NCBI GenBank assembly: GCA_030609785.1
Contig: JAUWTC010000072.1
Location: forward strand, 1 to 8,889
Length of the DNA: 8,889 nt
Origin: Holophagae bacterium
GTDB lineage: Bacteria > Acidobacteriota > Thermoanaerobaculia > Thermoanaerobaculales > Sulfomarinibacteraceae
Direction of reading: 5' to 3'
The translations under genes were made by a program, and so were the position numbers. The notes beneath the pieces are model-generated. The model was not told where the DNA came from. It worked only from the letters and a program-made list of their open reading frames with translations, and did no database searches. This document shows, one piece after another, positions 1 through 6,028 of this stretch (position 1 is the first letter of the stretch; each line of letters opens with the position of its first letter).

Positions 1-489
1 CTTTCTCGCGAACCGGGCGAGCGCGGACAGGCCGTCCTGTCTGGAATGGGGCACTGCCGCCGCCTCTCAGCGGTCCGCCGGCTCGTGGAAGCGCTTCGCG
101 AGCAACGTGACGCCGCAATACACCGTGACGTGGCTCGAGCCCTGGCCACCGCCGCGAGCGCCCCGGTGTGGCGAGCAGGTCTGGTACGACATCCGGAAGA
201 GGGCCAGGAGATCCGTTCTCTTGCCGCCCGCGCGTTGTTTGACGAATTCCTCGCCCGCCCCGACGATGAACGGAATGCGTTGGTGACGGTGCTGCTCGTG
301 GTGGATCATCCCGCAACATCCGGGCTGATCGAACAGGAACGGGCAAGCGCGGATCCCGCGCTCAGGGCTGCGCTCGACCACCTTGCACAGCGACTCGAGT
401 CCAACCCGGTCAGTCGGTTCGCCAATCCCGCAACGCCTGTCACGGACGCCGACGCTGCACCTGAAGCTGAACCTGACGCTGCGAACTGA
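1..489 (+). CDS. HEAT-repeat-like protein, C-terminal part (5' end outside the window)
   Basis: Frame 1 is open from the first base to a TGA at 487-489, giving 162 codons of an incomplete gene. An ATG at 46 lies inside the open frame and has no clear ribosome binding site, so the true start is probably upstream of the window. The protein reads as short amphipathic helices rich in Ala, Leu and Arg (for example AVRRLVEALREQRDAAIHRDVARALATAA), a pattern typical of HEAT or Armadillo-like helical repeats, which act as protein-binding scaffolds. The last 20 or so residues are an Ala/Pro/Asp/Glu tail (AAPEAEPDAAN) that looks disordered. That tail is encoded by DNA that shares a near-repeat with the noncoding sequence after the stop. 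No catalytic motif is visible. The HEAT assignment rests on pattern only; that the frame is coding is more secure. Confidence 0.6.
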   Translation, partial: LSREPGERGQAVLSGMGHCRRLSAVRRLVEALREQRDAAIHRDVARALATAASAPVWRAGLVRHPEEGQEIRSLAARALFDEFLARPDDERNALVTVLLVVDHPATSGLIEQERASADPALRAALDHLAQRLESNPVSRFANPATPVTDADAAPEAEPDAAN

Positions 490-504
490 CACTGATCCTG
501 ACGC
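467..504. repeat. Imperfect direct repeat across the stop codon of the first gene
   Basis: CTGAACCTGACGC at 467-479 recurs as CTGATCCTGACGC at 492-504, matching 12 of 13 bases. The stop codon at 487-489 lies between the copies. The repeat shows the end of the gene running into the repetitive sequence that follows. Confidence 0.6.
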
Positions 505-534
505 GGTCCACTGTCCCTGCCCCTGTATCTTATC

Positions 535-725
535 CCCGGCCTTCGGGAGCAGGAACCGACGCCAGCCCGAAGGGCTGCCGAGCCGAGAGGCTCGGACCCG
601 CGAAGCGGGTAGCGTGGGCTACGAGCGCTTCTGCTCGATAATTTCCCGGAGGGGCGACATTTTCGAATCGGGAGGGAGACCGCCCCTCCGGGAAACGACC
701 TCGGCGGCCTACGGCGTTGGCCGAG
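535..725. other. Array of back-to-back perfect stem-loops
   Basis: Consecutive hairpins follow with almost no spacing. CCCG/CGGG is at 535-538 and 544-547. CAGCCC-GAA-GGGCTG spans 563-577. CCGAGCC-GAGA-GGCTCGG spans 578-595. ACCCGC-GAA-GCGGGT spans 596-610. TAGC-GTGG-GCTA spans 610-621. CGAGC/GCTCG is at 622-626 and 633-637. A 15-bp perfect stem, TTTCCCGGAGGGGCG, is at 642-656 with its complement at 681-695. CTCGGC/GCCGAG is at 700-705 and 720-725. The GAGA loop is a GNRA tetraloop only when read on the + strand, a weak hint that an RNA would run in that direction. It could be a structured RNA, a cluster of REP-like palindromes or a small non-autonomous element. I match it to no known family. 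Confidence 0.6.
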
Positions 726-736
726 ATTCGATTGCT

Positions 737-849
737 GGGGCGCTCTCCGTGGGTTGCCCCCTTAGACTTTTACCGCAACGCCCCGGTCTCCTGAAGGTCT
801 ACCTGGGGAAAAAGTCAAAGACGGCACGCCCCGTTGGAAAGGGGCGCTC
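737..849. repeat. Further GC stem-loops and a GGGGCGCTC direct repeat
   Basis: GGGGCGCTC occurs at 737-745 and again at 841-849. The first copy can pair with CGCCCC at 779-784 and the second with CGCCCC at 827-832, the latter through an 8-base loop. Inside are GTTGC/GCAAC (753-757 and 775-779) and GACTTTT/AAAAGTC (765-771 and 810-816). The stretch continues the hairpin array and offers alternative pairings. Confidence 0.5.
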
Positions 850-978
850 GTGGTTTTCGGTATGGTCGACAGCGGCCGCGTCAGATGGCAGGGGCAGGAA
901 CAGCGTACAGGGGCCGGGGCAGGGACAGCGTTCAGCGACCGGAACAGGGGCGGATGGCAGCCTCAGCGACCGCTACCG

Positions 979-996
979 CGGCAGGCGTTACTGCCG
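979..996 (-). terminator. Stem-loop just after the patatin gene, possible 3' end structure
   Basis: CGGCAG at 979-984 pairs with CTGCCG at 991-996 around a 6-base loop. It begins eight bases beyond the stop codon of the patatin gene on the - strand. No run of T follows it, so it may stabilise the 3' end rather than act as a classical intrinsic terminator. Confidence 0.35.
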
Positions 997-1004
997 GGCT
1001 TGGG

Positions 1005-1895
1005 TCAGCGGTCCGTCCCCAGCCACCCTCGCATCGCCTTGGCGCCGGCTTCGACGAGTTCCTCAAAGAGGTCCCAGTCGGACCAGGCCGCGTGGCCGAC
1101 CTCGGGTCTCAGGACCCAACGCGCGTCACGGAACTGGTGCTGCCTGAGTGCGGCGGCGGTTATCGTTTGAGTCCTCATCATCGTGTCCAGGGCGATGTCG
1201 TCGTCGGATCGCTTGCCGAGGTCCATCGAGACATCGACCGCGAAGACCGGACGTCCGGCCCCTTTTGCCTCGCGAACGGGTGTTTCGGCGACCGCCCCGC
1301 CGTCCACAAGGTGGCGGCCGTCGATCTCAACGTCAGGGAGGACGCCGGGGATCGCCCCGGAGGCCCTGATGGCCGTCCTCAAGGGGCCGGTGTCGATGGT
1401 GACGCTTTCCCCAGTGTCAAGGTCGGTGGCGACGGCCGAGAATCTCAAGGGCAGATCCTCGATGCGGACATCAGGCAGGAGAAACTCAACGGCCTCGGCA
1501 ATCGAGGTCCCGTCCAGCATCGAAGGTTGGTGGAGGGCGAAGGACACGACCAATCGATTCCGGAACCGACGCGCGGCCTGTAGGAGAGGGTGCTCCTTCC
1601 CGTCACGGCCTCGGGAACCGGTAGATTGCGGCGGATTCGGGAGCAGGTCACGGGCGAGGGCTTCCCGCCATTTTTCGAACACCGCATCGCCGGAACCCAG
1701 GCATGCGTACATCGCCCCGACGATGGCACCCATGCTGGTGCCGGTTACTGAACGGATGGATAGCGAGTGTCGATCCAATTCCTGGAGGACGCCGATGTGG
1801 GCGAAACCCCGTGCGCCACCGCCACCGAGGGCGAGAATTGGAGGGTGGATTTTCCACGCGACTCTCCGGGAGGCGCCCAGGAACCTGGTGTTCAC
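1005..1895 (-). CDS. Patatin-like phospholipase family protein (RssA/YlbK type)
   Basis: This is a predicted serine lipid acyl hydrolase of 296 residues. All family landmarks are present: the oxyanion-hole loop GGGGARGFAHIGVL at residues 24-37, the nucleophile elbow GTSMG at 52-56 with Ser54, and the DGG motif at 198-200 with Asp198 completing the Ser-Asp dyad. There is no signal peptide or membrane segment, so it is probably cytoplasmic or peripheral. The start is a GTG whose bases overlap the TGA of the upstream YqeB gene (GTGA at 1892-1895), and GAGG lies a few bases upstream. This is a typical arrangement for translational coupling. Bacterial members of this group hydrolyse phospholipids or acyl esters; the substrate cannot be read from sequence. 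The partnership with a molybdenum-enzyme maturation gene is unexpected. The family call is firm. Confidence 0.93.
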   Translation of the reverse strand: MNTRFLGASRRVAWKIHPPILALGGGGARGFAHIGVLQELDRHSLSIRSVTGTSMGAIVGAMYACLGSGDAVFEKWREALARDLLPNPPQSTGSRGRDGKEHPLLQAARRFRNRLVVSFALHQPSMLDGTSIAEAVEFLLPDVRIEDLPLRFSAVATDLDTGESVTIDTGPLRTAIRASGAIPGVLPDVEIDGRHLVDGGAVAETPVREAKGAGRPVFAVDVSMDLGKRSDDDIALDTMMRTQTITAAALRQHQFRDARWVLRPEVGHAAWSDWDLFEELVEAGAKAMRGWLGTDR

Positions 1896-2770
1896 GCCTC
1901 GGACTCAGTTGCCGGCGGAAGGTGGTGGGACATATCTACCAATGCCTCGTGAACGCCCTCAGCGACGCGCCTGGATTTGTCCGACAGATGGTCGATGTCA
2001 TCGGTAAAGCCCCTGGGGTCGACGTCGCCGATGCGGTCGCCTTTCTTGACCGGAACCCCGTCCCTCAGCAGTCCCCGAACCACGCCGCCGATCCTGGCGG
2101 TGACGGCGTAGGAGGCATCAACGGGAACGCCCCGCCGGTAGTCCTCGATACCGAAGACTGATACCACTGTGCCTACCCGTTCGCCGCGTTCGACCTCGTC
2201 ACCGATCTTACGTTGGGTGAAAAAGATGCCGTCACGAACCGCCTTCAGTGACCGCTCGTCGGTAAATCCCATGATGTCGGCCGGCGGTCGGTTCTCCAGG
2301 TTTTCACCGGTGTCCTCGAGGACCGAGCCGACCTTGGGGCCTCGGACCGTGTCGACCACCGCGTGGCAGTCTTTGCCCGCGACGTATCCCGGCCCCAGCG
2401 CGATGACGACGGGCGCCATCGAACGCTGCAAACCCCAGTTCTGCCGAAGCATCGTTGCTTCGATAAAGACATCGGGATGCCACTGCTCGATAACCTTCTC
2501 CAGGTTGGCCGCCATGATCCCAATCATGCCCTGCCGGTGGGCTTGGTCAACCGCCTCCAGGGTGCGGACGTGAAGAACCGTGACGCCGTCAACCGTGGCC
2601 TGACCGTCCAGAATTGCCTCGGAAAAGCACACCGACCTTCGGACCGCTTTCGGGAACCGCCGCTCGAGGATGAGGATTCTGGTGAACCCCGCTCGGAACA
2701 GATGGTGAGCCGTGGCCGAGGCCAACTCGCCTCCTCCCCGGATCAAAATTCTAAAGCGACTCGGATCCAT
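1892..2770 (-). CDS. yqeB: YqeB/EF2563-family selenium-dependent molybdenum hydroxylase system protein
   Basis: This 292-residue protein matches the YqeB family, known from gene clusters for selenium-dependent molybdenum hydroxylases and thought to act in maturation. Its biochemical step is not established. The N-terminus is Rossmann-like: ILIRGGGELASATAHHLFRAG (residues 8-28), then AVRRSVCFSEAI. The central signature is LGPGYVAGKDCHAVVDTVRG. The C-terminal region has a lipoyl-like turn (GVVRGLLRDGVPVKKGDRIGDVDPRG) and ends with a DHLSDKSRRVAEGV segment, all in family order. I chose the ATG at 2770 because GGGAGGG sits six bases upstream. The frame extends to a possible start at 2884, but those 38 extra residues are encoded by repeat DNA and lack family similarity. 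It is the first gene of an operon with the patatin gene, overlapping it by four bases. A possible promoter lies at 2795-2820. Confidence 0.9.
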   Translation of the reverse strand: MDPSRFRILIRGGGELASATAHHLFRAGFTRILILERRFPKAVRRSVCFSEAILDGQATVDGVTVLHVRTLEAVDQAHRQGMIGIMAANLEKVIEQWHPDVFIEATMLRQNWGLQRSMAPVVIALGPGYVAGKDCHAVVDTVRGPKVGSVLEDTGENLENRPPADIMGFTDERSLKAVRDGIFFTQRKIGDEVERGERVGTVVSVFGIEDYRRGVPVDASYAVTARIGGVVRGLLRDGVPVKKGDRIGDVDPRGFTDDIDHLSDKSRRVAEGVHEALVDMSHHLPPATESEA

Positions 2771-2794
2771 GCAATACCCTCCCGGCGCGGCGGT

Positions 2795-2825
2795 ATGATA
2801 ACCCGGCACAGCCGGAACGAAAAGG
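2795..2825 (-). promoter_or_regulatory. Possible promoter of yqeB with a small palindrome in the spacer
   Basis: On the - strand, TATCAT (2800 down to 2795) matches five of six bases of the sigma-70 -10 box. A poor -35 candidate, TTTTCG, lies 17 bases upstream. The spacer holds CCGGC-ACA-GCCGG (2803-2815), which could be an operator. The leader to the ATG at 2770 would be about 18 bases and includes the GGGAGGG ribosome binding site. Confidence 0.35.
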
Positions 2826-2832
2826 GAACAAT

Positions 2833-2849
2833 TGGAAACTGGAAACTGG
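2833..2849. repeat. Short tandem repeat TGGAAAC
   Basis: TGGAAAC occurs twice in tandem (2833-2839 and 2840-2846) and is followed by TGG. It is a small simple-sequence repeat directly beside the mirrored 9-mer array. Confidence 0.5.
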
Positions 2850-2876
2850 CGAGTCTCGAGGTGCTGGAGAATAACG

Positions 2877-2943
2877 GTGGACATTGTGGACTTGGTGGAT
2901 TCAGTGGACTGTCCACCTTGTCCAGATCGTCCACTCTGTCCAC
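2877..2943. repeat. Mirrored array: four GTGGACNNN units followed by four inverted units
   Basis: GTGGAC/T starts at 2877, 2886, 2895 and 2904, an exact 9-base period. Its complement, GTCCAC/G, then starts at 2911, 2920, 2929 and 2938 with the same period. The two halves are symmetric around base 2910. Three of the four pairs of hexamers are perfectly complementary; the third (GTGGAT against GTCCAG) is not. The 3-base spacers vary. The whole could fold into a long stem with regular internal loops or bind a protein on one helical face pattern. It lies in the 251-base gap between yqeB and the 3' end of hpt, with no gene visible. Confidence 0.8.
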
Positions 2944-2975
2944 CTCTAATCGAGTCGAGTCATCGGTAACGGTTC

Positions 2976-3015
2976 GCGGTCTTCGCGTCTTTGCGGTTCA
3001 ATTGTGTTCTTGTCC
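2976..3015. repeat. Half copy of the intergenic repeat found at 5457-5547
   Basis: This 40-base stretch matches 5522-5561 at 34 of 40 positions, including GCGGTTCAATT. Only the right arm is present here; no complementary left arm is found next to it. It ends seven bases past the hpt stop codon. The other copy likewise lies past the 3' end of a - strand gene, exbD. Confidence 0.7.
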
Positions 3016-3021
3016 CTGGGT

Positions 3022-3543
3022 TCAACCCTCAGGGATCAGCTCGTGGATTTGAGGCAGATTCCGGTATTCCTCGGCATAGTCGAGTCCGTAGCCCACTACA
3101 AAGACGTCCTCTATCTCCATACCCAGGTGGGCCACATCGACCTCGACCTTTCGGCGGGAGGGCTTGGACAAGAGGCTGACGATCCGAACGGACCGGGGGT
3201 GGCGCGCCCGGATCATGGCAGCCACGTCATTGAGGGTGACGCCTGTGTCGACGATATCCTCGACCAGGTAGACGTCCCGGTCCCGGACGTCGGCCGTGAT
3301 GTCCTTGACCAGGACGACCGTTCCGGACGAGTTGGTCCCGGACCCGTAGGAAGAAACTTGGATGAAGTCAACCTCCAACGGCTTCTTGATTCGCTGGACC
3401 AAGTCGGTGAAAAAAAAGACGCATCCTTTGAGGACTCCGACAAAAACCGGCGATCGGCCTTCAATTTCGGCACTGATCTCAGAGGCCATTCGATCGACCA
3501 TTTCGGCGATTTCTTCTTGGCTGATGACGACTCGACCCAGCAT
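3022..3543 (-). CDS. hpt: Hypoxanthine phosphoribosyltransferase
   Basis: This purine-salvage enzyme makes IMP (and usually GMP) from hypoxanthine or guanine and PRPP in the cytoplasm. At 173 residues it has the usual bacterial length. The PRPP-binding motif VYLVEDIVDTGVTL is at residues 91-104, with the acidic pair Glu95-Asp96. Other hallmarks are VGVLKGCVFFFTDL (35-48), the mobile-loop segment SSYGSGTNSSG (64-74), SLLSKPSRR (123-131) with the purine-contacting Lys127, and VGYGLDYAEEYRNLP (150-164). The ATG at 3543 is preceded by AGGGAG at good spacing. The gene stands alone and is transcribed away from the gene starting at 3597, so the 53-base gap should hold promoters for both. Nothing is missing or odd in the protein. 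Confidence 0.96.
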   Translation of the reverse strand: MLGRVVISQEEIAEMVDRMASEISAEIEGRSPVFVGVLKGCVFFFTDLVQRIKKPLEVDFIQVSSYGSGTNSSGTVVLVKDITADVRDRDVYLVEDIVDTGVTLNDVAAMIRARHPRSVRIVSLLSKPSRRKVEVDVAHLGMEIEDVFVVGYGLDYAEEYRNLPQIHELIPEG

Positions 3544-3579
3544 GGTGGACTCCCTGGTTTGTTCCGGCGACCTGCTCGG

Positions 3580-3597
3580 TGTATCCTTGATGATACA
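3580..3597. promoter_or_regulatory. Small palindrome between two divergent genes
   Basis: TGTATC at 3580-3585 is the inverse of GATACA at 3592-3597, with a 6-base loop. It lies in the 53-base gap between hpt and the unknown gene and touches the latter's ATG. It could be an operator or part of a -10 region; no convincing -35 box is visible on either strand. Confidence 0.25.
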
Positions 3598-5384
3598 TGG
3601 AGACTGAGGGCACCGAATTGACTTTGCGATACACCGGCCTGTCCGACAGGTTCAGATCGCTATGGACGTTCTACCAGTTCCTCGGCGGTGTGTACAAGCA
3701 CCAAGGTCTGGGACCTCTGCCATATGACTACGACTTTCAGGTCCTGTACCGGGATGTGCAGGCCCTTGTGCCAAAGGTTGGCGTGGGGACCAACGCCGAC
3801 GCCGCCACAATCCAGGAGTTTGAGAAGCTCGAGCGGGAGCTGGCCCGGATCCACCACGAACTCTCCAAGCTTGAGGGGGAGTTTTCGCCCTCATTACTTC
3901 GGAAGTTTTTTGATCACCTGAAGAACCAGGACGAGAAGATCCTTTTTGCCCTGGTCAAGTTCTACATTCTCGAGCCGACGCCGGAGCGGGACACGTTCGA
4001 CAAGTTGGATATTTTGTTGACCAGGCTGGCCGGGAGTTCCTCAGAGGGCGGATCGGAAAGGTTGCGGGACCGGGGTGAGCTGCGGACCAGCTTCGAACGT
4101 TTGGCTGAGATTGCTGCTCTTCCGGCACCTACCCCTGGCGAGGAGCGCACACTGATCGGGTTGATCAAAGACCTGCGCGAGGAGGTTCGGGCGATTCCGG
4201 ACTTCCAAGGCCTGCTGCACTCCCGTGTGATTGATCGCTTTCGAGAACTCAAAGAGAGGCTTGGCAAGGTTGGATTGCACCCTTCTTTGTTGATTGAGAT
4301 TGTTGAAACCAATATCGAATTGAAAAACCGGTTTCTTGCGCTCTACCTCGAGGAAGAGGCCAAGATTCTCGAAGATACCAACAAGGTGTTCGAGATCGAG
4401 CGATATATCGAGCGCAATCCAGGCGTGGCGCACGAGGAACTGAGGCGACAGCTTGAGATCTTCCGAAAGTCTCGCGAACGGTTTGACGCCAAGAGAAGGG
4501 ACAACAACGTCAAGAAAGAGGACATCGCAGCCCTCAGGGAGTCTATGCAGACGGTCTTGGAGTCCTTCGAACCGCGCCGGGCGTCCCAGGCGCCGCCGCC
4601 GGCGGTCCTTGAAGAGCCGGTGTCGGCGACGGACGATGAGGTTGATGGCCTGCTTGAACAGGTCGAGGGGGGCAAGCCTTTGGTCCCTGAGACCCCTCCG
4701 GAGGTGTTCCCCAATCCTGATCCCGAGCCGGAACCGTCGCCGGTCGCAGAGCCGGCAGGGGTGGTGTCCGACTCCTTTTCCCCCGCCGCTGGTCCCTTCG
4801 GCCCTCCTGAGGCGCGTGAAGAGCAACCCGAAGAGTTGGAAGAACTCGAGCCGATGGAGGAAGAGTCCGGCTTGATCGACCTCTTGCCGTCCGATCCGTT
4901 GCTGGCGACCTCTCTCCACAAGATCATCTTCGGCCTGGAATTGGTCAGCTGGGAACACGGTATCGACCAGGCATCCACCGCAAAGGAACTCCACCACCTC
5001 AAGTTGGAACCGTGGGAGGCGGCGACCTATCGGAAGATGATTGAAATGAGGAACCAGGTCGGGACCCTGCCCTGGGAGTTGCAGGCGTTCTTTCTGACTT
5101 CGGCCGCGTTGCGAGTCAAGATGGAAGAGGAACTGTCGGAAATCGGTCGGCTCAAGGATGCCGGCCATGCCGACAAGGTCCTGGAGGTCCTGGAACATTC
5201 GGCCCAGAGTCTCGAGAGGGCCAGAGAGGTGGACCGGCGTTTCAGGTGGTTCATCGACGACATGCTCTTCCAGGGGGACACCGAACTCTTGGAGCAGGTC
5301 TACCGCTCCCACTTCCGATTTCTCAACGTCTTCTCCGGCCTGTGGCTTGAGCACCAGTCCTCGGGTGGCGTTGCACCATTGTAG
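3597..5384 (+). CDS. Uncharacterised helical protein with acidic Pro-rich linker (595 aa)
   Basis: I do not recognise this family. The protein has three regions. Residues 10-325 are strongly helical with coiled-coil-like stretches (EFEKLERELARIHHELSKLE at 74-93; LEEEAKILEDTNKVFEIERYIE around 251-272). Residues 326-430 form a Pro/Glu-rich, probably disordered linker. Residues 431-585 are a second helical domain rich in Trp and Leu (for example MRNQVGTLPWELQAFFLT). An aromatic cluster, LWTFYQFLGGVYKH, is at 22-35. There is no signal peptide, membrane segment, cysteine or known catalytic motif, which suggests a cytoplasmic scaffold or adaptor. The ATG at 3597 lacks a Shine-Dalgarno. A TTG at 3618 has GAGGG seven bases upstream and may be the true start, giving 588 residues. 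The frame is clearly coding: long, with consistent composition and coherent helices. A long antisense frame over it is a shadow. Confidence 0.85.
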   Translation: METEGTELTLRYTGLSDRFRSLWTFYQFLGGVYKHQGLGPLPYDYDFQVLYRDVQALVPKVGVGTNADAATIQEFEKLERELARIHHELSKLEGEFSPSLLRKFFDHLKNQDEKILFALVKFYILEPTPERDTFDKLDILLTRLAGSSSEGGSERLRDRGELRTSFERLAEIAALPAPTPGEERTLIGLIKDLREEVRAIPDFQGLLHSRVIDRFRELKERLGKVGLHPSLLIEIVETNIELKNRFLALYLEEEAKILEDTNKVFEIERYIERNPGVAHEELRRQLEIFRKSRERFDAKRRDNNVKKEDIAALRESMQTVLESFEPRRASQAPPPAVLEEPVSATDDEVDGLLEQVEGGKPLVPETPPEVFPNPDPEPEPSPVAEPAGVVSDSFSPAAGPFGPPEAREEQPEELEELEPMEEESGLIDLLPSDPLLATSLHKIIFGLELVSWEHGIDQASTAKELHHLKLEPWEAATYRKMIEMRNQVGTLPWELQAFFLTSAALRVKMEEELSEIGRLKDAGHADKVLEVLEHSAQSLERAREVDRRFRWFIDDMLFQGDTELLEQVYRSHFRFLNVFSGLWLEHQSSGGVAPL

Positions 5385-5385
5385 G

Positions 5386-5401
5386 GGCTCCTTGCGGAGC
5401 C
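5386..5401 (+). terminator. Stem-loop immediately after the 595-aa gene
   Basis: GGCTCC (5386-5391) and GGAGCC (5396-5401) form a perfect 6-bp stem with a TTGC loop, beginning right at the stop codon. What follows on the + strand is an A-run, not a T-run, so it is not a classical terminator in that direction. Confidence 0.35.
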
Positions 5402-5456
5402 GCCTGCAAAAAAACCCGGGATGCCGGATCGAAACCGATGAACCCATAGTCCAGTT

Positions 5457-5547
5457 TTGAACCGCCAAGACGCAAAGAGCGCCAAGGGTATATATTCAAA
5501 TACTTTCTTTGCGTCCGCTTTGCGGCCTTTGCGTCTTGGCGGTTCAA
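5457..5547. repeat. Perfect 21-bp inverted repeat between converging genes
   Basis: The arm at 5457-5477 (beginning TTGAACCGCCAAGACG) is exactly complementary to 5527-5547 (ending TTGGCGGTTCAA). The 49-base spacer is AT-rich in its left part and has a second partial copy of the right arm (CTTTGCGTCCGCTTTGCGG). It sits between the + strand gene ending at 5384 and exbD ending at 5609, so it could end transcription from both sides. Similar GCCAAGACGC palindromes are common intergenic repeats in several bacterial phyla as far as I recall. A half copy is at 2976-3015. Confidence 0.85.
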
Positions 5548-5608
5548 TTATCTTCTTCTCCGGGCCGCATCGATGTCGGTTTCAGAGTTTTCGCCTGGAT
5601 CCGCCGAG

Positions 5609-6028
5609 CTATTCCTTCGGGGGCTTATCCGCCGACATCTGGATGCTTTTTGCGCCGACGGAGCGGGCGATATCAAGGACGTGGACCACGACGCCGTAGT
5701 CAGCGCCCTCGTCGCCCTTGAGGATGACGGTCTGCTCGGGGCGTCTCTGGACCAAATCGGATATCCGCGCCTCGAGGTCTTCTTCTGAGATTTCGATGTC
5801 GTCGATCCAGATACTTCCGTCGCGGGCGATCTTGACGATTGGGAGGCGTTCTTCCCGCCCCCTGCCGACTTCCTCGGCGGTCTTGGCATCGGGGAGGTCC
5901 AGCTTGAGCCGCTGATCGGTGACAAACTGGGTCGTTACGGCGTAGAAGATCAGCAGCAGAAAAATGACGTCGATCAAGGGCGACATCTGGATCTCGGGTC
6001 GACGCGGTTTGAGGTTCAGCAGTTTCAC
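5609..6028 (-). CDS. exbD: ExbD/TolR-family biopolymer transport protein
   Basis: This is the inner-membrane partner of ExbB in the proton-driven TonB motor. It has 139 residues, the usual length. A short basic N-terminus (KLLNLKPRRPEIQ) is followed by MSPLIDVIFLLLIFYAVTTQF at 15-35, a single membrane helix carrying Asp20. Asp20 corresponds to the conserved membrane aspartate needed for proton use (Asp25 in E. coli ExbD). The rest is the periplasmic domain, with the family pattern IARDGSIWIDDIEISEEDLEARI and VILKGDEGADYGVVVHVLDIARSVGAKSI. The start is a GTG at 6028 that overlaps the TGA of exbB as GTGA, so translation is probably coupled. It is the last gene of the tonB-exbB-exbD operon. A TolR role is less likely because no tolB or pal gene is nearby and a TonB gene heads the operon. 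Confidence 0.94.
   Translation of the reverse strand: MKLLNLKPRRPEIQMSPLIDVIFLLLIFYAVTTQFVTDQRLKLDLPDAKTAEEVGRGREERLPIVKIARDGSIWIDDIEISEEDLEARISDLVQRRPEQTVILKGDEGADYGVVVHVLDIARSVGAKSIQMSADKPPKE

Larger units (their letters stand above)
511..928. repeat. Distant inverted pair bounding the hairpin region
   Basis: CTGTCCCTGCCCCTGTA at 511-527 has its reverse complement at 906-928. The right copy is interrupted by six extra bases (CCGGGG at 914-919), and both flanks of the interruption match exactly. The arms enclose about 380 bases that hold all the hairpins at 535-850. The right end (889-972) also has related GGGGCAGG/GGAACAGG-type units and a direct repeat TCAGCGACCG at 932-941 and 963-972. 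The pair may be the ends of a small element or two members of a degenerate short-repeat family. I see no open reading frame inside that looks coding. Confidence 0.55.

Noticed and set aside
642..695. tRNA or T-loop (TTCGAATC near 662-669)
   Set aside because: No cloverleaf can be drawn around it: acceptor, D and anticodon arms are missing.
383..1147. Long + strand frames across 383-1147 and 834-1583
   Set aside because: They run through hairpins and repeats or opposite the patatin gene, lack ribosome binding sites and give low-complexity Arg/Gly/Pro-rich products.
1183..2007. 274-codon + strand frame
   Set aside because: It lies antisense to the clearly identified patatin and YqeB genes.
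2771..2884. 38-residue N-terminal extension of YqeB
   Set aside because: It is encoded by repeat sequence, while ATG 2770 has a strong ribosome binding site and begins the family similarity.
2877..2943. CRISPR-like array
   Set aside because: The unit is only 9 bases with 3-base variable parts, and the second half is inverted. No cas gene is present.
4041..5468. 475-codon open frame on the - strand opposite the 595-aa gene
   Set aside because: It is a high-GC shadow. The + strand frame has coherent helical domains, while this one gives an Arg/Leu-rich product with no family pattern.
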